7,736 nucleotides of DNA, taken from NCBI GenBank assembly GCA_947377625.1, contig CANCGR010000103.1:1-7736 (forward strand), given 5' to 3'. Position 1 is the stretch's first letter, and each line of letters begins with the position of its first letter. The position numbers and the translations under genes were made by a program. Positions 1 to 7,039 of this stretch are shown one piece after another. Source of the DNA: Gammaproteobacteria bacterium. Its GTDB lineage: Bacteria; Pseudomonadota; Gammaproteobacteria; Pseudomonadales; Pseudohongiellaceae. Below the pieces are notes generated by a model. The model was given only the letters and a program-made list of their open reading frames with translations, was not told the DNA's origin and made no database searches.

Positions 1-1256
1 CGTTTCGCAGCCCCGGCGGCGGCGACAACTTGTTCCTCGCTTCCATCATCGCTGTTAAAGCCAGGACCGGCGAATACGTATGGCACTATCAGGAAGTGCC
101 GGGTGAGCAGTGGGACTACGACAGCACTTCACCACTGATGCTGGCTGAACTCACCATCAAAGGCAAAGTGCGGCAGGTCATCATGCATGCACCCAAAGAC
201 GGTTTCTTTTATGTGCTTGATCGCGCCACCGGCGAACTGATTTCTGCGCAGAACTTTGTGCCCAACACTTGGGCCTCGCACGTTGATTTGAAAACTGGTC
301 GCCCGGCAATCAATCCGGAAGCAATGGTGGTGGAAGAACCGCGCTTGGTAACTCCGAACGCTGCGCACAACTGGAACCCGATGTCGTACAGCCCGCTGAC
401 TGGATTGGTCTATATCCCGATACAAGAACAATGGATGGTGGTGTCACGCTTGCCTGATGGCCAGTTCCAATTCCGCCTTGGTCGCACCACCATCGGTGCA
501 GGCTCTACCAACTTCCCCGAGCTGCGCAAAGAGCTCAATGCCAAGGTGCAGACCGACAAGGGCTACACACTGGCTTGGGACCCGGTCGCGCAAAAGGAAC
601 GTTTCCGCATCCCGTTGCCGTTCAACTTTGGTGGCGGCACGCTCAGCACCGCCGGCAACCTGCTGGTGCAAGGCACGATGAACCGCACGCTGGCAATCTA
701 TCGCGCTGACAATGGTGAGAAGTTGTGGGAGTCACCAACGCAGTCGGTGCCGGTGGCCGGCCCGATCACCTACAGCGTCAATGGCAAACAGTACATCGCA
801 GTGAACGCCGGCTGGAACAATGCCATCGTGCACGGCCTTAATAACGGGCCAGAACCGTTTTCGGTAGGGCCAGCCAAACTGGTGGTCTATGCACTGGATG
901 CCAAAGGCGTGGAGCTGCCACCGCTGCCGCCGGCTGAAGCTGTCTCACCACCACCGAACACACCGCAACCTGCCGAGAAAGTGACAGCGGGTGCTACGCT
1001 GTTCGCTACTTACTGCTCAGCCTGCCATGGCCAGAACGCCAACGGCTCCGGCAGCAAGGACTTGCGCTTTTTGAACGCCGACATGCACAAGGACTTCAAC
1101 GACATCGTGCTGGGTGGCAAGTTCAAGGATCGTGGCATGGTGCCGTTCACCGGCACACTGACACCGGAGCAGGTTGATGCGATTCACTCGTTCGTAATCT
1201 CGCGCGGCCAGGATGATTGGCAACCGGTGTTTGTGGCGCCACCGCCACGTCGCTGA
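1..1256 (+). CDS. PQQ-dependent alcohol dehydrogenase with C-terminal cytochrome c domain (quinohemoprotein), 5'-partial
   Basis: This is the C-terminal part of a periplasmic quinohemoprotein alcohol dehydrogenase of the methanol/ethanol family. Such enzymes oxidise an alcohol at PQQ and pass electrons to a fused heme c. The frame is open to the left edge (codons from base 3), and the first residues RSPGGGDNLFLASI match an internal stretch of the family, so no start lies in the window and the TTG at 30 is not one. Propeller signatures follow: WHYQ, then WDYD at 111-122 with the presumed catalytic Asp at 114-116, and HNWNPMSYSPLTGLVYIP at about 366-419. A proline-rich linker (about 915-975) leads to the cytochrome domain, with heme motif CSACH at 1014-1028 and the likely axial Met in GMVPF (Met at 1137-1139). 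The Asp two residues after the catalytic Asp is typical of lanthanide-dependent enzymes. The alcohol substrate cannot be told. The family call is secure. Confidence 0.95.
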   Translation, partial: FRSPGGGDNLFLASIIAVKARTGEYVWHYQEVPGEQWDYDSTSPLMLAELTIKGKVRQVIMHAPKDGFFYVLDRATGELISAQNFVPNTWASHVDLKTGRPAINPEAMVVEEPRLVTPNAAHNWNPMSYSPLTGLVYIPIQEQWMVVSRLPDGQFQFRLGRTTIGAGSTNFPELRKELNAKVQTDKGYTLAWDPVAQKERFRIPLPFNFGGGTLSTAGNLLVQGTMNRTLAIYRADNGEKLWESPTQSVPVAGPITYSVNGKQYIAVNAGWNNAIVHGLNNGPEPFSVGPAKLVVYALDAKGVELPPLPPAEAVSPPPNTPQPAEKVTAGATLFATYCSACHGQNANGSGSKDLRFLNADMHKDFNDIVLGGKFKDRGMVPFTGTLTPEQVDAIHSFVISRGQDDWQPVFVAPPPRR

Positions 1257-1268
1257 GTCGCTTGCGAT

Positions 1269-1307
1269 AGAGGCGGTCGATGCTGAAGTTGATCGCTCGC
1301 CTCTTTT
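1269..1307 (+). terminator. Rho-independent terminator after the quinohemoprotein dehydrogenase
   Basis: The arms AGAGGCGGTCGAT (1269-1281) and ATCGCTCGCCTCT (1292-1304) form a 13-position stem with one G-T wobble and one mismatch around a 10-nt loop. The run of T at 1304-1307 follows. It starts 12 bp after the dehydrogenase stop. The T-run is on the plus side only, so it mainly serves the plus-strand gene. Its end touches the stop codon of the convergent methyltransferase gene. Confidence 0.75.
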
Positions 1308-2107
1308 CACACCGTGTCTTCACGCTGCGCTTGTGGTGATTGACCGCAACGCGGCCCGCCATTTTCAGCCAATGGCTTCTGCGCGACCACAAGCAACGAC
1401 GAACCCCACGGCAACCGCATCCTGGCCAACAGCCACGCTTCCGCACGCCCAAGTGCCAATAGCGCAGCATTCACCAGCGGATGCACCGCCGACACATCGG
1501 AATGATCTACGCCTCGCGGGCGCCAGCGATCATGCAGTCGTTTGATGGCTACCAGCGGAAACACCAGAAAAAAAGTATAGGAACTGCTACGGATTAAAAA
1601 TCCTGCTTTGACAAGTTTTGCAGCAAGTTGTGACCTTACATAACGCTCCCTGCCAGCCATCGCTTCATCATGCGGCCCCGCCAACCAAGGCAGCGCGCAA
1701 TCGGTAACCACCAGCAAGCCACCCGGCTTCACAATGCGGTATGCCTCTGCCAGCGCTTGCTGCTCATTGACACCACGGTGATAGAGCACATCGAACAGGC
1801 ACACCACGTCCATGCTTTCGCTTGCCAGCGTGCTGTGTTCGGCGCTGCCGCTGCGCAAAAATATTGCCCGCTCACTGGCAAGCTTTCTGGCGTGCGCATT
1901 AGGCTCAATGCCGGTGACGTTGCCATAGCGTGACAAAAAAGCAGCCATGCCGCCGGTGCCGGCACCGATGTCTGCCAATGCCAGCGGTTGCGATGTTGCC
2001 GAAGGCAGCAGACGCGTCAACACGCTGTTCACAAACAGTCGCCGCGACAAAAACCACCAATGGCTTGGTTCAACCGAAAACATTAACTGATATTCATCGT
2101 CGCGCAT
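1307..2107 (-). CDS. Class I SAM-dependent methyltransferase
   Basis: This is a cytoplasmic methyltransferase of about 266 residues with the Rossmann fold of the Methyltransf_11/UbiE-like group; the acceptor substrate is unknown. Numbering from the chosen start, motif I is DIGAGTGGM at about residues 45-53, followed by the acidic end of strand 2 in GIEPN. VCLFDVLYHRG matches motif II/post-motif positions, and YRIVKPGGLLVV is the typical motif III. The N-terminal EYQLMFSVEPSHWWF resembles the lead-in of many sugar- or lipid-linked methyltransferases. The frame extends upstream to 2206, but I chose ATG at 2105-2107: homologous-looking sequence begins there, and the longer form would run through the divergent promoter and into the neighbouring gene. 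No convincing Shine-Dalgarno precedes it, and a TATTAT box ends 6 nt upstream, so a leaderless mRNA is possible. It is divergent from the adenylating-enzyme operon and may act in the same pathway. Confidence 0.85.
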   Translation of the reverse strand: MRDDEYQLMFSVEPSHWWFLSRRLFVNSVLTRLLPSATSQPLALADIGAGTGGMAAFLSRYGNVTGIEPNAHARKLASERAIFLRSGSAEHSTLASESMDVVCLFDVLYHRGVNEQQALAEAYRIVKPGGLLVVTDCALPWLAGPHDEAMAGRERYVRSQLAAKLVKAGFLIRSSSYTFFLVFPLVAIKRLHDRWRPRGVDHSDVSAVHPLVNAALLALGRAEAWLLARMRLPWGSSLLVVAQKPLAENGGPRCGQSPQAQREDTV

Positions 2108-2112
2108 GAACC

Positions 2113-2119
2113 TATAATA
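2113..2119. promoter_or_regulatory. Candidate divergent promoter with shared -10 element
   Basis: The 43-bp gap between the methyltransferase and the adenylating-enzyme gene contains a perfect TATAAT on the plus strand (2113-2118). The overlapping reverse complement reads TATTAT on the minus strand (2114-2119). From the plus box, transcription would begin near 2125, leaving a leader of about 25 nt that includes AGGTGA (2138-2143) before the ATG at 2151. From the minus box, it would begin at or next to the methyltransferase ATG. Neither direction has a convincing -35 hexamer, so the call rests on the -10 sequence and position. Confidence 0.5.
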
Positions 2120-2150
2120 GTCCGCACAAGCGCAAACAGGTGAACACTGC

Positions 2151-3425
2151 ATGTTGATGGAAAGCCAATATTGGCCGCCGGAAAAAATGCTGGCCTGGCA
2201 GCGCACCCATTTGCATGACCTGCTGCATCATGCCCGCGCCAACGTCGCGTTCTACCGGCAGCGGCTGGACTGCGTATTCCGCAGCGACGGTGCCATCGCC
2301 TGGGAGCGCTGGCATGAGCTGCCGATACTGACGCGCGCCGATTTACGCGATCAACGCCCGGCCATGCAGTCATCGTTTATCCCGCCCGGCCATGGCCGCA
2401 CCGGCATAGCCAAAACCTCTGGCTCCACTGGCGTGCCAATTACCTATTCAATCTCCGGCAATGCCTTCGCCGTTGCCAAACAGTTCTGGCACCGCTTTTA
2501 TCACTTGCATGGCATTGGTGCTGATATCGTGCAGGCTGAGCACAAAGTCTACTTGCCAGGTGGCAAACGCATGAGCGTTGACCATATTGAACATCGCAAT
2601 GCGCAGACCGGCAAAACCGTGCATTTCATCAATCGCAATCTCGAGAACGAACGCAAGCTGGCGCTGCTCGCCAACACAAAAACAAGTTGTCTGGTCGATG
2701 CCACCAACCATATCGAAGTGCTGGCCAGAGCCAACCTCCGGCGTGCGCAACCGGTGGCGCTGCGCTGGGTGGTCGGCTTGGGCATGGGCATCACGAATGC
2801 GCAAAGGCAGCTGTTTCGGCAAAGTTTTGGCGCGCTGGCGCTGTCGCCCTACAGTTCAACTGAAGGCAACCTCATGGCATTCCAGTGCGCCAAGGTCATA
2901 CAAAATTTTCATATCAACAGTGAACTGCTGTTTCATGAAATCCTCGACCACGACAACAATCCTTGTGCACCCGGGCAAGTAGGCCGCTTCATCATCACGC
3001 CACTTTTCAATGCGGCCCAACCACTGATTCGTTATGACACTGGCGATCTGGTCAGAGCCGGTACCGAGTGTGCTTGTGGCAGTGGCTTGCCAGTGTTGGC
3101 AGAAATTGCCGGGCGTTCGGATGAAATCTTTCGTTTCCCCGGCCAGGAGCGGGCGCTGGCACGCTTTGGTGATGAGCTGGTGCAAACCGCGCTGGCAGCC
3201 GAAGCTTGTCAGTATGCGCAGACTGAGCCATTGGGCATTCAGGTGCGTTATGTCGCCGGTGTTGATGCCAGTGATGAAGCGTGTGAACGAGTGCGTCAGC
3301 ACCTGCTGGATGTTCTCAAGGTGGATATCAGTATCGGCTTCGTGCGAGTTGCACGGATCCCGGTGAATGCCGGCGGCAAACAACAACGCGTGGTGTGTGA
3401 GCTGCCAGCAGGATTGGCTTCATGA
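2151..3425 (+). CDS. PaaK/CapK-like adenylate-forming enzyme (phenylacetate-CoA ligase family)
   Basis: This 424-residue protein belongs to the ANL adenylating superfamily, in the phenylacetate-CoA ligase / CapK / coenzyme F390 synthetase branch. Members activate a carboxylate with ATP to an acyl-adenylate and pass it to CoA or another acceptor. Visible motifs are the ATP-binding loop KTSGSTGVP (residues 88-96), YSSTEGN (234-240), YDTGD (295-299), the CxCG segment CACGSGLP (307-314) typical of this branch, GRSDE (321-325), and a C-terminal GGK (398-400) whose Lys may be the adenylation lysine. The length is normal for the family. The ATG at 2151 is supported by AGGTGA seven bases upstream and a TATAAT box at 2113. 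The stop overlaps the next start by ATGA, so the two genes are probably translationally coupled. The name phenylacetate-CoA ligase should not be taken literally: there are no paa genes nearby, and the substrate is unknown. Confidence 0.85.
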   Translation: MLMESQYWPPEKMLAWQRTHLHDLLHHARANVAFYRQRLDCVFRSDGAIAWERWHELPILTRADLRDQRPAMQSSFIPPGHGRTGIAKTSGSTGVPITYSISGNAFAVAKQFWHRFYHLHGIGADIVQAEHKVYLPGGKRMSVDHIEHRNAQTGKTVHFINRNLENERKLALLANTKTSCLVDATNHIEVLARANLRRAQPVALRWVVGLGMGITNAQRQLFRQSFGALALSPYSSTEGNLMAFQCAKVIQNFHINSELLFHEILDHDNNPCAPGQVGRFIITPLFNAAQPLIRYDTGDLVRAGTECACGSGLPVLAEIAGRSDEIFRFPGQERALARFGDELVQTALAAEACQYAQTEPLGIQVRYVAGVDASDEACERVRQHLLDVLKVDISIGFVRVARIPVNAGGKQQRVVCELPAGLAS

Positions 3426-4120
3426 GCAAACACTTCGATGCAATAGTGCTGACTTGTGAACATGGCGGCAACCAAGTGCCAAAAGCTTATGCGTCGCAGT
3501 TCACCGGTGCAGCGCAACAACTTGCTTCACACCGTGGCTGGGACATCGGCGCACTCGCGGTTGCGCGCGGGTTGGCCAAGCGTCTGCAAGCCCCGCTGCA
3601 TTTTGCGACCACAACGCGACTGCTGATTGATCTGAACCGCTCACTGCATGTCAAAGGCGTGTGGTCGCAGTGGTCGCAACCATTGGATGCCGCGGCCAAG
3701 GCCGCGCTGATCCACCGCCACTACACGCCCTACCGCAACGCTGTGCAGCAGCAGCTAACGCAGCTAAGCCAGCAAGGCCAACGCGTGCTGCACCTGTCGA
3801 TACATTCATTCACACCAGAACTCAATGGCGAAGTTCGCAACGCCGAGGTTGGCATTTTGTATGACCCCAAGCGCGCCTTTGAAATGAAGCTGGCGCATGC
3901 GCTGGTTGCTGCAGTGCGCACTGAAGATGACTCACTGCGAGTGCGCAAGAATTATCCCTACGTTGGCTACACCGACGGCTTCACTACTTACCTGCGTCGG
4001 CAGTTGCCAGCGGCGCGCTATGCCGGCATCGAGATAGAGACCCGGCAAGACCTGATCACGACCGCTGCGGGCCAACGTCACTTCATCGACACCTATACGC
4101 GCGCGATTCAGTCGCTGTGA
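3422..4120 (+). CDS. N-formylglutamate amidohydrolase family protein
   Basis: This 232-residue protein resembles the N-formylglutamate amidohydrolase (HutG/FGase) family, metal-dependent hydrolases of N-formyl or related amide bonds. Expected signatures are present in order: CEHGGNQVP (residues 12-20), RGWDIGA (38-44), LLIDLNRS (67-74), LHLSIHSFTP (123-132) and GIEIET (192-197). These supply His, Asp and Glu residues suited to metal binding and catalysis. The ATG at 3422 overlaps the upstream stop by ATGA, with a weak AGGA at 3410-3413, so it is the second gene of the operon. No other histidine-degradation genes (hutU, hutH, hutI) lie in the window, so a true role in formylglutamate breakdown is doubtful. 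A role in processing a product of the adenylating enzyme is an inference from the coupling. Many such proteins are annotated only by fold. Confidence 0.85.
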   Translation: MSKHFDAIVLTCEHGGNQVPKAYASQFTGAAQQLASHRGWDIGALAVARGLAKRLQAPLHFATTTRLLIDLNRSLHVKGVWSQWSQPLDAAAKAALIHRHYTPYRNAVQQQLTQLSQQGQRVLHLSIHSFTPELNGEVRNAEVGILYDPKRAFEMKLAHALVAAVRTEDDSLRVRKNYPYVGYTDGFTTYLRRQLPAARYAGIEIETRQDLITTAAGQRHFIDTYTRAIQSL

Positions 4121-4144
4121 AAACGGGTGCCGGAATCAGAATTC

Positions 4145-4165
4145 GTTGCCTTACCGCTGGGCAAC
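4145..4165. repeat. Small inverted repeat between convergent genes
   Basis: GTTGCC (4145-4150) and GGCAAC (4160-4165) form a perfect 6-bp stem with a 9-nt loop in the 84-bp gap between the amidohydrolase and regulator genes. No T-run follows it on either strand, so it is at best a weak or factor-dependent terminator. I see no other signal in this gap. Confidence 0.3.
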
Positions 4166-4204
4166 ACCTCATTGAAAAAAATATGGCACTTCCCCAATTA
4201 TTCT

Positions 4205-6049
4205 TTAGCGCAGGTTCATGCGTGCCGACAGGGCTTTGAAGCGCGGATCAGAACGCACACTGTCCAATTGCGGGTCAACCTTCAGGTTATCCAGGAACCA
4301 TGAGCGCTGCGTGTAAGCTTGTTCCAGTTGTGCAATGGCCTGATCGTGCTCGCCGCTCGCAAGGTAGATCGTGGCCAGTCCGAACGGTGTCACGTGACTG
4401 TTCGCCGCGCTGTCCTTCAGAGTCTGTAATGCTTCACGTCCTTGCGTTAGTTTGCCTGCGAGGAAATAATCGCGTGCGATTTCTGCCTGCGGCCACGAGT
4501 CCCCGCCAGCGCCGAAGATTTCCGCCGCTTTTTGCTCGGCGCTTATCGCATCGTCGTAACGCTTTTGCTGTGCGTATACCTGGCCAAGAATATAAAGTCC
4601 AAGCGGATAGTCGGGCGCGATTTCCAGACCTTTCTTCAGCTCCGCGAGCGCCTGATCAGGGCGGCGGGCAAAATACAGGTTCCATCCCAGGATGGAGTGA
4701 AACTCGGGAGACAGCGGATCCAGTTCAACAGCGCGTCGACTTTCCTGCAAACCCTGCTCAAAGCGCCCTTGCGCCACCAGATACCAACCGTAGTAGGCGT
4801 GGGCGGGGGCATAGTCAGCATTGAGTGCGATGGCGCGGGTGAACTCGCGCTCTGCAGCCGCCCAGTCGAAGTCGTAAAAGAAATGCACGGTGCCCAGTTC
4901 CACGTGCGCTTCCACCAGCGAATCATCGAGGCGCAGTGCTTTACGGGCGGCCTCTGCGGCTTGTGGCATGCTATCGGAAGGCGGTGCGGCAATGTCATCA
5001 CTGATCGCGTAGTAGTAAGCCAATCCGTCATAGGCCAGCGCGTAGGTTGGATCGATGCCGATGGCTTCGCGCAGATAGGTGAGGCCTTTACTCAGGCCTG
5101 CCTGAGTGAACTGCCCTGCGAAGTAACGCCCCTTCAAATAGGCTTGATACGCCTCTCGGCTGGTGGTCTGCCGTGTGGTGAGTCGTTGCCTTTGCGCGCT
5201 GGTGATTTGAACGCGTAGCCGCTCCACGACTTGCCGTGCAATCTCATCCTGAACATCCAGCAGTTCCACCGGTTTGCGCTGATACTGACCGCCCCATAAC
5301 TGCGTGTTGCTTTCAACGTCGACCAGCTCGGCGCTTATGGTGAGATTTTCGCCATGCTGGATCACACGTCCGGTGAGCACCGCGCGCACGCCCATCTCCC
5401 GCCCGACCGATCGCGTGTCTACTTCTTTATCCTGATAGCGGGCCACCGCGCTGCGCGACATCACTTTCAGTGTCGGCAGTTCCGAGAGGCTCGCGCGCAA
5501 ACTCTCAGTGATGCCTTCACTCAGGTAATCTACCTCGGGGTTGTGATCCCCATTGGCAAATGGCAGCACCGCAATGGAGTCGATGCTCTGGGTGGAAGTG
5601 TTAAGCGAGTACAGCAGGATCAGCACAGCAGCGACCAGCATGCCGATTACGATCCAGCGCCAAGGCCGGGCAGGGCTCGACTTGATGGACATGGGAGCCG
5701 GGGTTTCCTCGCTGGAGGCAGGGGGTGGCACTGCGAGCTCGGCCAGAAACCGGTAGCCTATGGTCTGGATGGTTTCGATGTAGCGCGGCTGTCTCGGGTC
5801 GTCGTCCAGTGCTTTGCGAATCTGGGCAATCACCCGGGCCAGCGCGTTGTCGGTGACCACAGTCCCTTCCCATACGGTGGCGAAAATCTCTTCTTTGCTT
5901 ACCGCGCGATGACGATTCTCGATCAGAAACTGCAGGGTCCGGAAAGATTTCGGTTCCAGCGAACGGGGTTCGCCACTGACCGTCAACCTAAGATTTGAAA
6001 CGTCCAGACTTACATCGCCGAATTGGTAAAGGTCGCGTGGTGAGGGCAT
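4205..6049 (-). CDS. CadC/ToxR-like membrane-bound transcriptional regulator with TPR repeats
   Basis: This is a 614-residue one-component regulator. Residues 1-105 are an OmpR/PhoB-type winged-helix domain: SLEPKSFRTLQFLIENR, the recognition region with VVTDNALARVIAQIRKAL, and the wing YIETIQTIGYRF. A proline-rich linker follows, then one membrane helix at about residues 130-150 (bases about 5602-5662). The distal part starts SIDSIAVLPFANGD, with LSEGITESLRASLSEL and LTGRVIQHGENLTISAELVD, as in TolB/FlgO-like domains of CadC-type regulators. From about residue 300 to the end there are several TPR-like units, for example YALAYDGLAYYYA and YAPAHAYYGWYLVAQGRFEQG. The usual topology puts the DNA-binding domain in the cytoplasm and the TPR sensor in the periplasm. 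ATG at 6047-6049 is preferred; an in-frame GTG directly before it (6050-6052) is possible, and neither has a clear Shine-Dalgarno. It is divergent from the membrane-protein gene, its likeliest target. The signal sensed is unknown. Confidence 0.9.
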   Translation of the reverse strand: MPSPRDLYQFGDVSLDVSNLRLTVSGEPRSLEPKSFRTLQFLIENRHRAVSKEEIFATVWEGTVVTDNALARVIAQIRKALDDDPRQPRYIETIQTIGYRFLAELAVPPPASSEETPAPMSIKSSPARPWRWIVIGMLVAAVLILLYSLNTSTQSIDSIAVLPFANGDHNPEVDYLSEGITESLRASLSELPTLKVMSRSAVARYQDKEVDTRSVGREMGVRAVLTGRVIQHGENLTISAELVDVESNTQLWGGQYQRKPVELLDVQDEIARQVVERLRVQITSAQRQRLTTRQTTSREAYQAYLKGRYFAGQFTQAGLSKGLTYLREAIGIDPTYALAYDGLAYYYAISDDIAAPPSDSMPQAAEAARKALRLDDSLVEAHVELGTVHFFYDFDWAAAEREFTRAIALNADYAPAHAYYGWYLVAQGRFEQGLQESRRAVELDPLSPEFHSILGWNLYFARRPDQALAELKKGLEIAPDYPLGLYILGQVYAQQKRYDDAISAEQKAAEIFGAGGDSWPQAEIARDYFLAGKLTQGREALQTLKDSAANSHVTPFGLATIYLASGEHDQAIAQLEQAYTQRSWFLDNLKVDPQLDSVRSDPRFKALSARMNLR

Positions 6050-6114
6050 CACGAAAAAATCACAGGTTCTTCAAGCCAACTGGAGACAAAATCATAACAT
6101 CATCACGACTTGCA

Positions 6115-6142
6115 GCCATGCGCAATGGCACAGTAACGCCAT
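6115..6142. promoter_or_regulatory. Candidate operator: alternating GCCAT/ATGGC half-sites
   Basis: The 118-bp gap between the regulator and membrane-protein genes contains GCCAT (6115-6119), ATGGC (6125-6129) and GCCAT (6138-6142). They form two back-to-back inverted repeats with 5- and 8-bp spacers, and the outer copies are a 23-bp direct repeat, about two helical turns. ToxR/OmpR-type winged-helix regulators often bind repeated half-sites, so this is a plausible target of the adjacent regulator. A loose TTGCAG at 6110-6115 could be a -35 toward the membrane protein, and TATGAT (minus strand, 6091-6096) a -10 toward the regulator. Both promoter guesses are weak. Confidence 0.35.
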
Positions 6143-6155
6143 GTCTGAACACTTT

Positions 6156-6161
6156 AGGAGG
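6156..6161 (+). promoter_or_regulatory. Strong Shine-Dalgarno site fixing the membrane-protein start
   Basis: A perfect AGGAGG lies six bases before the ATG at 6168. It falls inside the longer reading frame that begins with ATG at 6141, and so shows that 6168 is the real start. It is much the strongest ribosome binding site seen in the window. Confidence 0.85.
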
Positions 6162-6167
6162 AGCAAT

Positions 6168-6935
6168 ATGCTGACTGAACAAGGCGCCATGACGTCACAC
6201 ACCACCATGTCCGGCGCAGCGACGGCGCGTTCGGAACGGACTTTCCACGTATTCGCTGCAAGTCTGATGTTGGCCTGTACGCTCGGTGGGTTCCGGTTTT
6301 TCATCCTGCACGGCAAAGGACTGGACGGAGACGAGATCACCGGGCAAATTCTGCCACTGGTCGTGATTCACGGACTGTCCCTGTTTGGCTGGGTGGTTCT
6401 GTTTCTGGTGCAAAGCCTTCTCATCATGCGGAAGAACCGGGCATTGCACACCGTGTTGGGCAAGCTGGGCGCAGTCTTCGCCGCATTGATAGTCGTGCTT
6501 GGCACGGTGACTTCGCTCTTGTCTGTTCACTTCAACCCGACGATTTACGAGCCGTTCGGCGGAGCGGGGCCGTTTCTGTGGACTCTCCTCGGCGAAATGG
6601 TGACCTTCGGTGGTCTGGTCGCGGCTGGGGTTTATTACCGCCGCCGTGCCGAGATCCACCGTCCCATGATGCTGTTGGCGACCATCGTCATCACCTCAGG
6701 CGGACTGGCGAGAATGCCCTATCTATCTGACCTTGGCGTGCAGGCGCCGCTCTATGTCCATGGTCCGACCCTGCTGTTCGCCACGCTGATCTTGTTAGTG
6801 CGATGGGGGCTCACACGCAATGTGAGCCGTTGGTACGCAGCAGGTTATGGTGTTCTCGTGCTAGCGGCACTCCTGTCGGTGGCTGTGGGCACGAGCGCTG
6901 GCTGGCTCCAGATCACCAAGCTGATCGTTCCCTGA
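6168..6935 (+). CDS. Seven-helix conserved membrane protein, function unknown
   Basis: This 255-residue protein has about seven predicted membrane helices: residues 26-46, 61-86, 97-120, 124-147, 157-173, 185-205 and 213-238. Basic loops after helices 2, 4 and 6 (MRKNRALH, YYRRRAEIHR, VRWGLTRNVSR) put these loops and the N-terminus in the cytoplasm. Notable histidines sit in or next to helices: H68 in VIHGLSLFGW, H94 in RALHTVLGKLG, H154 in EIHRPMM and H188 in YVHGPT. The HG...W...Q...LH..LGK pattern resembles a widespread uncharacterised bacterial membrane family. Heme or metal binding is possible but is only a guess. There is no signal peptide; the first 20 residues are polar. ATG at 6168 is chosen because of the perfect AGGAGG six bases upstream. 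The gene is alone on its strand and divergent from the membrane-bound regulator, which suggests control by it. Confidence 0.8.
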   Translation: MLTEQGAMTSHTTMSGAATARSERTFHVFAASLMLACTLGGFRFFILHGKGLDGDEITGQILPLVVIHGLSLFGWVVLFLVQSLLIMRKNRALHTVLGKLGAVFAALIVVLGTVTSLLSVHFNPTIYEPFGGAGPFLWTLLGEMVTFGGLVAAGVYYRRRAEIHRPMMLLATIVITSGGLARMPYLSDLGVQAPLYVHGPTLLFATLILLVRWGLTRNVSRWYAAGYGVLVLAALLSVAVGTSAGWLQITKLIVP

Positions 6936-6965
6936 ACAATTAGTTTTGCATATTGAGTCAGGGAA
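6928..6965. repeat. Stem-loop at the 3' end of the membrane-protein gene
   Basis: TTCCCTGA (6928-6935, which includes the stop codon) pairs perfectly with TCAGGGAA (6958-6965). Inside it CAAT (6937-6940) can pair with ATTG (6952-6955), leaving an 11-nt loop. No T-run follows on either strand, so it is not a classical intrinsic terminator. It may protect the mRNA 3' end or assist termination between the convergent genes. The rest of the 104-bp gap shows nothing recognisable. Confidence 0.4.
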
Positions 6966-7039
6966 ATCGTCAGCCTTGTGTCAGTGATGCATTCTTATGG
7001 GGGCTGGGATGGCTGGATTTGCACCAACGCATGAAGGAA

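Noticed and set aside
30..32. TTG at 30 as the start of the alcohol dehydrogenase.
   Set aside because: The frame is open upstream, and the preceding codons encode the conserved RSPGGGDN stretch, so it is an internal Leu.
2108..2206. A longer methyltransferase start at 2206 on the minus strand.
   Set aside because: It would run through the promoter gap and into the divergent ligase gene, and the extra residues look non-homologous. The ATG at 2107 begins family-like sequence.
4300..5998. Long plus-strand open frames opposite the regulator gene (for example 4532-5218 and 5354-5998).
   Set aside because: They are antisense shadows of the winged-helix/TPR gene, with no recognisable domain and no ribosome binding site.
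6141..6167. An earlier ATG at 6141 for the membrane protein.
   Set aside because: The perfect AGGAGG at 6156-6161 would fall inside the coding sequence. It is ideally placed for the ATG at 6168.
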